A program made the translations under genes and the position numbers. DNA of 64,000 nt, from contig NC_088654.1 of the NCBI RefSeq assembly GCF_964019385.1, forward strand, positions 22,170,137 to 22,234,136, read 5' to 3'. Below are positions 10,322-19,989 of the stretch, piece after piece (position 1 is the first letter of the stretch; the number at the start of each line of letters is the position of its first letter). The DNA comes from Sycon ciliatum. Taxonomy: Eukaryota > Porifera > Calcarea > Leucosolenida > Sycettidae. The notes beneath the pieces were generated by a model. That model saw only the letters and a program-made list of their open reading frames with translations. It had not been told where the DNA came from and did not search any database.

Positions 10322-12778
10322 TCAAGAGCTTGGCGTAGTCGGCGGAGCAGCTGATATCAGCGTCAACAAGTTCTTGGCCAGCTCCTGCCATGTGTGCAAC
10401 TTCCCACCAGACGACCATTGGAAGATCGCTTTATCTGCTACCTGGTTGAGCACTGTCTTTCTGTACCGAATCTGGCTCTTCAACGCACGGACTTTCGCGG
10501 CAGAAGCAGGGAGAGCAGCAAGCTTCAGGGCGACCTCGTCTTGGCTTGCCCAGAGACCCATCCTCCCTACCTCGTCAGTGAGCTGCTGTTTGAGCTGCAG
10601 ATCCTGCTTTTCTTTCTCCTGCTTCTTCCGTTGCTTTTCTTGGATCTGCTGCTGGTGGTGCGTGGCGATGGCTTTGCAGCGCTGGTGGTAGAGCTGTCGA
10701 TGCTGCTCTGCTCCGCTGATGGCGCTGGCGAAGAGAGCCTTCCGCTTTTCTGGGGACTGCTGCTGAAGCCATTCGCTGGTGTTGTTAGCACTGAATAGAA
10801 TGATTCCTTCGATGGCCACCAATGATGAGTTCGGCTTTTCACGCATAAGCCTGTTGAGCTGGGCGAATACACGCTCACTGCACACGTTTGTTGTGGCCAC
10901 GCTCGATGATGTTGCTGCTGCTTCGGTGCTCATGGCGTGGTACATGCCACCTGGTAGATGGTCTTGAAGCAACCTGTTTGAGTAGGTGCTGAAAGCAGCG
11001 CACATGATCTGCAGCACAGCCAGCGTGGTGGCATCGTTGGTTTCGGACTCGCTGAACAGCTCATTATGGACATCGTCCACAGCCACTGACGATCCACGGA
11101 ACGGTCGAGCAGAGCCATCGAGCAAGCTGCTCGCATCCAGCTGCCAGCTCTCCAGGCACTTGCACAACTCAGTGTAGGAGCAGCTGATCTCTGACATCGT
11201 TGCTCTTGTCAGCTCTCTCCACAGGGGTCCAGTGATCAGTTTGTCTATGATGCCTAGTGCGCGGCAGCCAACTAAATAGGAGTTCTGGCCCAGGTCGCTA
11301 CGCACAGCAGCATGCAGGCGGTTCGGCGTGCCAAATGCGGTGTCGTAGAATGCAAGCATGTGTTCCTTCAGATAGTACACTCCGCCCGCATTGTGGAACA
11401 GGATATTGAACCTGTTGCCCACAAAGCGAGCCAGGGGTACATCGTCCACACCACGTGCTTGCAGGAAGGCCTTGAACGCGGTATGATTACCTGACTGCTC
11501 GTTACAATGCGCCTCCAATGCTTTGCAAGCCGTGCGAATGAGGCGCACTGTGCCGGCTTCACTGTTTGCATCGCTGCCGTTGCTGGTCTGAACATGGAGC
11601 TTCTCCCAGGCTGCAAGGCATTTCTGGGCCTGGTCGGCAAGGCCGACGAGATAGTGAAGCCCGCAGTAAAAATTGTTCATTCGGCCCAGGCTCGCCTTTG
11701 CCTCGTCAGACAAGTCGCACCAACCAGCAGTGACCGACGGCAGTATGGTGCTCCTGTACTGTTCTAGCAGCGTGTTGACATTCTTCTCAACTATACAACG
11801 GTCAGTCATTGTGTTTTTAATGTTCTTTATAATCTGGTTGGCAACTGGTGCGGCTGTGCCTGCGTTGGCGCATGCAGTTTGAACATCACTGAACATATCC
11901 GTCAGTACCTCGAAACTGTGCTCGGCCGTTCCGGACTTCATGTTGGAAAGGCCAATGTTCAGGACGTGCTGGTCTTTGCCACATGACACTTGGGCGCCGT
12001 AGTACTTTTTCCCCTGCTTGCTGGTGCCGTCCCGGTGAAGTGTCAAATTTTCCTCACTGGCTAACACTTCGCCGATTTGGGCTAGCACAATTTGTTTGGA
12101 TTCTGCCAGAAATGCTGACATCTTGGCAGGGCTTGGTAGTCGGCCAATGCTGAACGGCGTCAAGGTGTTGATCACAGCTTGGATGACGGGAGAGACATGG
12201 TTGATACCAAGGTTGTGTGCTAGCAGCTGGATACAGCAGAGTCTGACATTGTCATTGTAGCGTGGTGGTTTACCCGCCAAAGTGCGTATTTGTTGACGTG
12301 CGGACTGTGCTTGTGGTTGCTTCAACTGGGAGCTGAGGTGTGTTATCTGCTGCTTTGCGTGGTCAAGTTCTGCTTGTAGTTTCCTCATCTTTGCCCGCAA
12401 AACCTGATTTTGTAGACTAACTGAGCGATGCTTTGTCATGTACACTGTTTTGATCCTGGTCTCAGACGCTTTGCTGGATTCAGCATTTGCGAGCCGCTTC
12501 GTCAGCCCTGATAACCAATTGTTCAGCTCACCCATTTGTTTTTTACTTGCTTCTTCTCTCTTCTTCAGACGTACCAACTGCTTCGTCACATTGCGTTTTC
12601 TGTCATAGGATTTTTTCAGTAACTCTTGCTTATCTTTATTGGAACGGTGCTCAATTGTTGGTTCTGCTTGTCTGTTGCTTCCCAATGCGCGACTTTTGAA
12701 CCATGCCTGCATGGACAGAAGGACATGTTGTGGATGGGTTAATATGTGTTCTGCATGTGCAGTGTCTGCCTTCATCAC
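10322..12778 (-). CDS. hAT-superfamily transposase, main open frame (818 codons)
   Basis: This is the element's transposase, predicted to bind the terminal repeats in the nucleus and carry out cut-and-paste transposition. The frame is open for 818 codons but begins at GTG; the next codon is ATG (12773-12775). Translation probably starts in an upstream exon spliced to codon 25 (12706). Residues 47-155 are basic, then coiled-coil-like. hAT-like landmarks follow: D250 in HRDGTSK (first Asp), D326 in TMTDR (second Asp), C372-x2-H375 in YCGLH (the hAT C-x2-H), NRFN at 455-458 where hAT proteins often have RWN, and E635 in SERVFAQL within an hATC-like segment ending near 664 (IILFSAN). Residues 695-735 form a Gln/Lys-rich helix; 741-818 are an extra C-terminal module (W743, ALKSQIRYRK at 765-774) that I cannot name. 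No internal stop is present. The hAT call rests on motif reading, not alignment; another RNase H-fold superfamily is possible. Confidence 0.85.
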   Translation of the reverse strand: MMKADTAHAEHILTHPQHVLLSMQAWFKSRALGSNRQAEPTIEHRSNKDKQELLKKSYDRKRNVTKQLVRLKKREEASKKQMGELNNWLSGLTKRLANAESSKASETRIKTVYMTKHRSVSLQNQVLRAKMRKLQAELDHAKQQITHLSSQLKQPQAQSARQQIRTLAGKPPRYNDNVRLCCIQLLAHNLGINHVSPVIQAVINTLTPFSIGRLPSPAKMSAFLAESKQIVLAQIGEVLASEENLTLHRDGTSKQGKKYYGAQVSCGKDQHVLNIGLSNMKSGTAEHSFEVLTDMFSDVQTACANAGTAAPVANQIIKNIKNTMTDRCIVEKNVNTLLEQYRSTILPSVTAGWCDLSDEAKASLGRMNNFYCGLHYLVGLADQAQKCLAAWEKLHVQTSNGSDANSEAGTVRLIRTACKALEAHCNEQSGNHTAFKAFLQARGVDDVPLARFVGNRFNILFHNAGGVYYLKEHMLAFYDTAFGTPNRLHAAVRSDLGQNSYLVGCRALGIIDKLITGPLWRELTRATMSEISCSYTELCKCLESWQLDASSLLDGSARPFRGSSVAVDDVHNELFSESETNDATTLAVLQIMCAAFSTYSNRLLQDHLPGGMYHAMSTEAAATSSSVATTNVCSERVFAQLNRLMREKPNSSLVAIEGIILFSANNTSEWLQQQSPEKRKALFASAISGAEQHRQLYHQRCKAIATHHQQQIQEKQRKKQEKEKQDLQLKQQLTDEVGRMGLWASQDEVALKLAALPASAAKVRALKSQIRYRKTVLNQVADKAIFQWSSGGKLHTWQELAKNLLTLISAAPPTTPSS

Positions 12779-12786
12779 AGTTTTAC
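12707..12786 (-). other. Predicted 80-nt intron in the transposase gene
   Basis: On the minus strand the donor is CAG|GTAAAA and the acceptor is CCTTCTGTCCATGCAG|GCA, with a pyrimidine-rich run before it. Both sites are phase 0, joining an upstream frame ending FTFEQ to AWFKSRA of the main frame. Unspliced, the upstream frame stops at a TGA overlapping the downstream ATG (TGATG). The length is plausible for invertebrate introns. This is inference from splice consensus only. Confidence 0.6.
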
Positions 12787-12951
12787 CTGTTCAAATGTAA
12801 AGCCTTCAGGTGCAAGTTGTTTCAAATCTTGTCGCGCTGGTGCCTTGTACAGGCAATCTTCACATATTTCAGTTCCCGACCGGAACCTGTGTAAAGGGTG
12901 TTCATTGAAGAGGAAGATGCCATTAGCAACTTTTGGGAATATTTTCAATTC
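12787..12951 (-). CDS. Predicted upstream exon of the transposase (55 codons)
   Basis: This open stretch is bounded by a possible acceptor (CATCCCAG|GAA) and the CAG|GTAAAA donor, both phase 0. The product includes FNEHPLHRFRSG, then CEDC, and ends APEGFTFEQ. H-x2-H and C-x2-C pairs could form a small zinc-binding module, fitting the N-terminal DNA-binding zinc fingers common in hAT transposases, but spacing does not match a canonical BED finger. The same frame continues upstream past one TAG (12964-12966) into another 70 open codons to about 13179. That suggests either another intron removing the TAG or a damaged 5' end. The first exon is not resolved. Confidence 0.45.
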
Positions 12952-12966
12952 CTGGGATGAGTTCTA

Positions 12967-13735
12967 TGAAAATATTGCCTGGAATTTTCTTGATAACTGC
13001 CAATAAATTTTCAGGACATTTGCTAAGTGTGCTGTTATCTGAGGATTTCCAAAAAGCATGCCACTTATTGCAGCACTTCCTTGCAAACAGGCCACCTGTT
13101 GACCTTCTTTGGGTGCGTCTGAAACTTGCTGATTTTGCTTTAGCCATGCTAGGCAGGTCCTTTCCAGGACTTGGGCCACTAGTCTAGACAGCTATGACCA
13201 GCCTTGAAACAACTAGCAAAGGTCCTCGAAATTCTAAATAGTCACTGTTGACAAGTGTCGTACAGAAGCACCACGTGTGGTGCCCAAGTTTTTGTTTCAA
13301 TTTTCGCGCTAAACGCCTCCGTGGATTTCCTCCAATCTTGGCACGTGTAGTAAACATGGTCTGGCCAAATCAATGACGTCTTCAAAAGGGGACTTCCCTG
13401 GTTAGATCTTGCCAGGTACCAGCCGATATAGTACGATGTCCAGCTGACGATCGTCCATTTTTGAGCTGGAAGAAAGTGCCTCGCAAAACCTGTGTACGAC
13501 GTCGAGAACAGTGTAATAAACGATGAACGTATTCGTAGTAACCCTCATGGCCATCGCCCAGCGTCGTAGAGGCGAGCTACAAAGTAGCTCGACTCTAGCT
13601 GGTCTTCTTCCTCAGACACTTCTTCGCCATTCCGTCCTTCTTTACCATCCTGATTTATTTACGATCTTTTTTCGGTTAGGATGGTCGCAGCTTGTCGGCC
13701 GCGTCTAGATGTGCACGTGATCACCTGCGCAGTGG
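12967..13735 (-). other. 5' region of the hAT-like element
   Basis: About 770 bp that should hold the promoter and any first exon of the minus-strand gene. An open stretch at 12967-13179 (starting LVAQVLERTC) is in frame with the predicted exon but separated from it by TAG. A CAG|GTGGCC donor-like site within it is in phase with the CATCCCAG acceptor. A short frame MDDRQLDIVLYRL from an ATG at 13456-13458 is a further first-exon candidate. No clear TATA box is seen. A perfect hairpin lies at 13574-13590. Confidence 0.45.
13574..13590. repeat. Short perfect inverted repeat near right end
   Basis: GAGCTAC, three A, then GTAGCTC: a 7-bp stem with a 3-base loop. It could be a subterminal transposase site or chance. 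Confidence 0.4.
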
Positions 13736-13764
13736 GCTGCGCAGTGAGTTCGCTGATATCCCTA
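13736..13764 (-). repeat. Right terminal inverted repeat, hAT-like element
   Basis: The reverse complement reads TAGGGATATCAGCGAAC, T, CACTGCGCAGC. The palindrome CTGCGCAG occurs at 13737-13744 and again just inside the repeat at 13725-13732, so this end has two copies against one on the left. Confidence 0.93.
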
Positions 13765-16700
13765 TTTCTGCCCGTTCGCAGCTTAGAAAATGACAATGAC
13801 CATCCTCATCTCGTTGGTTAGCTGGACATAGACAAGAGCACCATGAAAAAGACTCACATTTCTCTAAAGAACTCGCCCAGGGCTGCTGAAAGCTGAAAAA
13901 GAACCTATCTAGAAGTTTGGGGCTTTTTACCCGTGAATCTTCACTTTGCGACTAAACTATTCACAGCAGTGCCAAATTTTCTGGGTCACTGAATGTGGGT
14001 GCCAGCGCCCTACAAGCAAACCAAAAATCAAACAAATGCGACCACTGAAATTACAGCTGGGTCATGTTATAGAGAGGTACGTTGAAATTGAAAGGTCAGC
14101 ACAAATGGTCAAAATCCGACATTTTCCCACCTTTCTGCCCGTTCGCAGCTCAGAAAATAACAATGACCATCCTCATCTTGTTGTGTTGCTGGACATAGAA
14201 AATAGCACCATGAAAAAGAGCCACATTTCTCTAAAGAACTCACCCAGGGCTGCTGAAAGCTGAAAAAGAACCTATCTAGAAGTTTGGGGCTTTTTACCCG
14301 TGAATCTTCACTTTGCGACTAAACTATTCACAGCAGTGCCAAATTTTCTGGGTCACTGAATGCGGGTGCCAGCGCCCTACAAGCAAACCAAAAATCAAAC
14401 CAATGCGACCACTGAAATTACAGCTGGGTCATGTTATAGAGAGGTACGTTGAAATTGAAAGGTCAGCACAAATGGTCAAAATCCGACATTTTCTCACCTT
14501 TCTGCCCGTTCGCAGCTCAGAAAATGACAATGACCATCCTCATCTCGTTGTGTAGCTGGACATAGAAAATAGCACCATGAAAAAGAGCCACATTTCTCTA
14601 AAGAACTCACCCAGGGCTGCAGAAAGCTGAAAAAGAACCTATCTAGAAGTTTGGGGCTTTTTACCCGTGAATCTTCACTTTGCGACTAAACTATTCACAG
14701 CAGTGCCAAATTTTCAGGGTCACTGAATGCGGGTGCCAGCGCCCTACAAGCAAACCAAAAATCAAACCAATGCGACCACTGAAATTACAGCTGGGTCATG
14801 TTATAGAGAGGTACGTTGAAATTGAAAGGTCAGCACAAATGGTCAAAATCCGACATTTTCTCACCTTTCTGCCCGTTCGCAGCTTAGAAAATGACAATGA
14901 CCATCCTCATCTCGTTGGTTAGCTGGACATAGACAAGAGCACCATGAAAAAGACTCACATATCTCTAAAGAACTCGCCCAGGGCTGCTGAAAGCTGAAAA
15001 AGAACCTATCTAGAAGTTTGGGGCTTTTTACCCCTGAATCTTCACTTTGCGACTAAACTATTCACAGCAGCGCCAAATTTTCTGAGTCACTGAATGCGGG
15101 TGCCAGCGCCCTACAAGTAAACCAAAAATCAAACAAATGCGACCACTGAAATTACAGCTGGGTCATGTTATAGAGAGGTACGTTGAAATTGAAAGGTCAG
15201 CACAAATGGTCAAAATCCGACATTTCCCCACCTTTCTGCCCGTTCGCAGCTCAGAAAATGACAATGACCATCCTCATCTTGTTGTGTTGCTGGACATAGA
15301 AAATAGCACCATGAAAAAGAGCCACATTTCTCTAAAGAACTCACCCAGGGCTGCTGAAAGCTGAAAAAGAACCTATCTAGAAGTTTGGGGCTTTTTACCC
15401 GTGAATCTTCACTTTGCGACTAAACTATTCACAGCAGTGCCAAATTTTCTGGGTCACTGAATGCGGGTGCCAGCGCCCTACAAGCAAACCAAAAATCAAA
15501 CCAATGCGACCACTGAAATTACAGCTGGGTCATGTTATAGAGAGGTACGTTGAAATTGAAAGGTCAGCACCAATGGTCAAAATCCGACATTTTCTCACCT
15601 CCCTGCCCGTTCGCAGCTCAGAAAATGACAATGACCATCCTCATCTCGTTGTGTAGCTGGACATAGAAAATAGCACCATGAAAAAGAGCCACATTTCTCT
15701 AAAGAACTCACCCAGGGCTGCTGAAAGCTGAAAAAGAACCTATCTAGAAGTTTGGGGCTTTTTACCCGTGAATCTTCACTTTGCGACTAAACTATTCACA
15801 GCAGTGCCAAATTTTCTGGGTCACTGAATGCGGGTGCCAGCGCCCTACAAGCAAACCAAAAATCAAACCAATGCGACCACTGAAATTACAGCTGGGTCAT
15901 GTTATAGAGAGGTACGTTGAAATTGAAAGGTCAGCACAAATGGTCAAAATCCGACATTTTCTCACCTTCCTGCCCGTTCGCAGCTCAGAAAATGACAATG
16001 ACCATCCTCATCTCGTTGTGTAGCTGGACATAGAAAATAGCACCATGAAAAAGAGCCACATTTCTCTAAAGAACTCACCCAGGGCTGCTGAAAGCTGAAA
16101 AAGAACCTATCTAGAAGTTTGGGGCTTTTTACCCGTGAATCTTCACTTTGCGACTAAACTATTCACAGCAGTGCCAAATTTTTTGGGTCACTGAATGCGG
16201 GTGCCAGCGCCCTACCAGCAAACCAAAAATCAAACCAATGCGACCACTGAAATTACAGCTGGGTCATGTTATAGAGAGGTACGTTGAAATTGAAAGGTCA
16301 GCACAAATGGTCAAAATCCGACATTTTCTCACCTTTCTGCCCGTTCGCAGCTCAGAAAATGACAATGACCATCCTCATCTCGTTGTGTAGCTGGACATAG
16401 ACAAGAGCACCATGAAAAAGAGCCACATTTCTCTAAAGAACTCACCCAGGGCTGCTGAAAGCTGAAAAAGAACCTATCTAGAAGTTTGGGGCTTTTTACC
16501 CGTGAATCTTCACTTTGCGACTAAACTATTCACAGCAGTGCCAAATTTTCTGGGTCACTGAATGCGGGTGCCAGCGCCCTACAAGCAAACGAAAAATGAA
16601 ACAAATGCGATAACTGAAATTACAGCTGGGTCATGTTATAGAGAGGTACGTTGAAATTGAAAGGTCAGCACAAATGGTCAAAATTCGACATTTTCTCACC

Positions 16701-19700
16701 TTTCTGCCCGTTCGCAGCTTAGAAAATGACAATGACCATCCTCATCTCGTTGGTTAGCTGGACATAGACAAGAGCACCATGAAAAAGACTCACATATCTC
16801 TAAAGAAGTCGCCCAGGGCTGCTGAAAGCTGAAAAAGAACCTATCTAGAAGTTTGGGGCTTTTTACCCGTGAATCTTCACTTTGCGACTAAACTATTCAC
16901 AGCAGTGCCAAATTTTCTGGGTCACTGAATGCGGGTGCCAGCGCCCTACAAGCAAACCAAAAATGAAACAAATGCGACCACTGAAATTACAGCTGGGTCA
17001 TGTTATAGAGAGGTACGTTGAAATTGAAAGGTCAGCACAAATGGTCAAAATCCGACATTTTCCCACCTTTCTGCCCGTTCGCAGCTCAGAAAATGACAAT
17101 GACCATCCTCATCTTGTTGTGTTGCTGGACGTAGAAAATAGCACCATGAAAAAGAGCCACATTCCTCTAAAGAACTCACCCAGGGCTGCTGAAAGCTGAA
17201 AAAGAACCTATCTAGAAGTTTGGGGCTTTTTACCCGTGAATCTTCACTTTGCGACTAAACTATTCACAGCAGTGCCAAATTTTCTGGGTCACTGAATGCG
17301 GGTGCCAGCGCCCTACAAGCAAACCAAAAATCAAACCAATGCGACCACTGAAATTACAGCTGGGTCATGTTATAGAGAGGTACGTTGAAATTGAAAGGTC
17401 AGCACAAATGGTCAAAATCCGACATTTTCCCACCTTTCTGCCCGTTCGCAGCTCAAAAAATGACAATGACCATCCTCATCTCGTTGTGTAGCTGGACATA
17501 GAAAATAGCACCATGAAAAAGAGCCACATTTCTCTAAAGAACTCACCCAGGGCTGCTGAAAGCTGAAAAACAACCTATCTAGAAGTTTGGGGCTTTTTAC
17601 CCGTGAATCTTCACTTTGCGACTAAACTATTCACAGCAGTGCCAAATTTTCTGGGTCACTGAATGCGGGTGCCAGCGCCCTACAAGCAAACCAAAAATCA
17701 AACCAATGCGACCACTGAAATTACAGCTGGGTCATGTTATAGAGAGGTACGTTGAAATTGAAAGGTCAGCACAAATGGTCAAAATCCGACATTTTCTCAC
17801 CTTTCTGCCCGTTCGCAGCTCAGAAAATGACAATGACCATCCTCATCTTGTTGTGTTGCTGGACATAGACAAGAGCACCATGAAAAAGAGCCACATTTCT
17901 CTAAAGAACTCACCCAGGGCTGCTGAAAGCTGAAAAAGAACCTATCTAGAAGTTTGGGGCTTCTTACCCGTGAATCTTCACTTTGCGACTAAACTATTCA
18001 CAGCAGTGCCAAATTTTCTGGGTCACTGAATGCGGGTGCCAGCGCCCTACAAGCAAACCAAAAATCAAACCAATGCGACCACTGAAATTACAGCTGGGTC
18101 ATGTTATAGAGAGGTACGTTGAAATTGAAAGGTCAGCACAAATGGTCAAAATCCGACATTTTCTCACCTTTCTGCCCGTTCGCAGCTCAGAAAATGACAA
18201 TGACCATCCTCATCTCGTTGTGTAGCTGGACATAGAAAATAGCACCATGAAAAAGAGCCACATTTCTCTAAAGAACTCACCCAGGGCTGCTGAAAGCTGA
18301 AAAAGAACCTATCTAGAAGTTTGGGGCTTTTTACCCGTGAATCTTCACTTTGCGACTAAACTATTCACAGCAGTGCCAAATTTTCTGGGTCACTGAATGC
18401 GGGTGCCAGCGCCCTACAAGCAAACCAAAAATCAAACCAATGCGACCACTGAAATTACAGCTGGGTCATGTTATAGAGAGGTACGTTGAAATTGAAAGGT
18501 CAGCACAAATGGTCAAAATCCGACATTTTCTCACCTTTCTGCCCGTTCGCAGCTCAGAAAATGACAATGACCATCCTCATCTCGTTGTGTAGCTGGACAT
18601 AGAAAATAGCACCATGAAAAAGAGCCACATTTCTCTAAAGAACTCACCCAGGGCTGCTGAAAGCTGAAAAAGAACCTATCTAGAAGTTTGGGGCTTTTTA
18701 CCCGTGAATCTTCACTTTGCGACTAAACTATTCACAGCAGTGCCAAATTGTCTGGGTCACTGAATGCGGGTGCCAGCGCCCTACAAGCAAACCAAAAATC
18801 AAACCAATGCGACCACTGAAATTACAGCTGGGTCATGTTATAGAGAGGTACGTTGAAATTGAAAGGTCAGCACAAATGGTCAAAATCCGACATTTTCTCA
18901 CCTTTCTGCCCGTTCGCAGCTTAGAAAATGACAATGACCATCCTCATCTCGTTGGTTAGCTGGACATAGACAAGAGCACCATGAAAAAGACTCACATATC
19001 TCTAAAGAACTCGCCCAGGGCTGCTGAAAGCTGAAAAAGAACCTATCTAGAAGTTTGGGGCTTTTTACCCGTGAATCTTCACTTTGCGACTAAACTATTC
19101 ACAGCAGTGCCAAATTTTCTGGGTCACTGAATGCAGGTACCAGCGCCCTACAAGCAAACCAAAAATGAAACCAATGCGACCACTGAAATTACAGCTGGGT
19201 CATGTTATAGAGAGGTACGTTGAAATTGAAAGGTCAGCACAAATGGTCAAAATCCGACATTTTCTCACCTTTCTGCCCGTCCGCAGCTTGAAAATGACAA
19301 TGACCATCCTCATCTCATTGGTTAGCTGGACATAGACAAGAGCACCATGAAAAAGACTCACATATCTCTAAAGAACTCGCCCAGGGCTGCTGAAAGCTGA
19401 AAAAGAACCTATCTAGAAGTTTGGGGCTTTTTACCCGTGAATCTTCACTTTGCGACTAAGCTATTCACAGCAGTGCCAAATTTTCTGAGTCACTGAATGC
19501 GGGTGCCAGCGCTCTACAAGCAAACCAAAAATCAAACCAATGCGACCACTGAAATTACAGCTGGGTCATGTTATAGAGAGGTACGTTGAAATTGAAAGGT
19601 CAGCACAAATGGTCAAAATCCGACATTTTCCCACCTTTCTGCCCGTTCCCAGCTCAGAAAATGACAATGACCATCCTCATCTCGTTGTGTTGCTGGACAT

Positions 19701-19816
19701 AGACAAGAGCACCATGAAAAAGAGCCACATTTCTCTAAAGAACTCACCCAGGGCTACTGAAAGCTGAAAAAGAACCTATCTAGAAGTTTGGGGCTTTTTA
19801 CCCGTGAATCTTCACT

Positions 19817-19989
19817 TTGCGACTAAACTATTCACAGCAGTGCCAAATTTCATCTCGTTGTGTTGCTGGACATAGACAAGAGTACCATGAAAAAGAGCCA
19901 CATTTCTCTAAAGAACTCACCCAGGGCTGCTGAAAGCTGAAAAAGAACCTATCTAGAAGTTTGGGGCTTTTTAACCGTGAATCTTCACT
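19817..19989 (+). repeat. Truncated satellite monomer (173 bp)
   Basis: The sequence jumps from GCCAAATTT to CATCTCGTTGTGTTGCTGG, losing about 194 bp of a monomer. The junction shares at most one base, which points to end joining rather than homologous exchange. Confidence 0.9.

Larger units (their letters stand above)
9945..13764 (-). mobile_element. Complete-looking hAT-like DNA transposon, 3,820 bp
   Basis: The element has 29-bp terminal inverted repeats with one mismatch, beginning TAGGGATATCAGCGAAC. It sits between 7-bp target duplications and carries one long minus-strand transposase gene. The TAGGGAT end resembles hAT termini such as Ac (known: YAGGG starts), and the protein has hAT landmarks. 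hAT elements usually duplicate 8 bp; here the duplication is unambiguously 7. Intact ends, a long open frame and a single TIR mismatch suggest a young insertion. It occurs once in the window and is not repeated with the surrounding satellite. Confidence 0.92.

Noticed and set aside
10299-10798. Plus-strand frames of 130 and 134 codons
   Set aside because: They are antisense to the transposase gene and have no recognisable domain.
9945-13764. P, Dada or KDZ superfamily membership, suggested by the 7-bp target duplication
   Set aside because: The TAGGGAT terminus, the C-x2-H after the second Asp and the SERVF/hATC-like end fit hAT better. A formal profile search could still overturn this.
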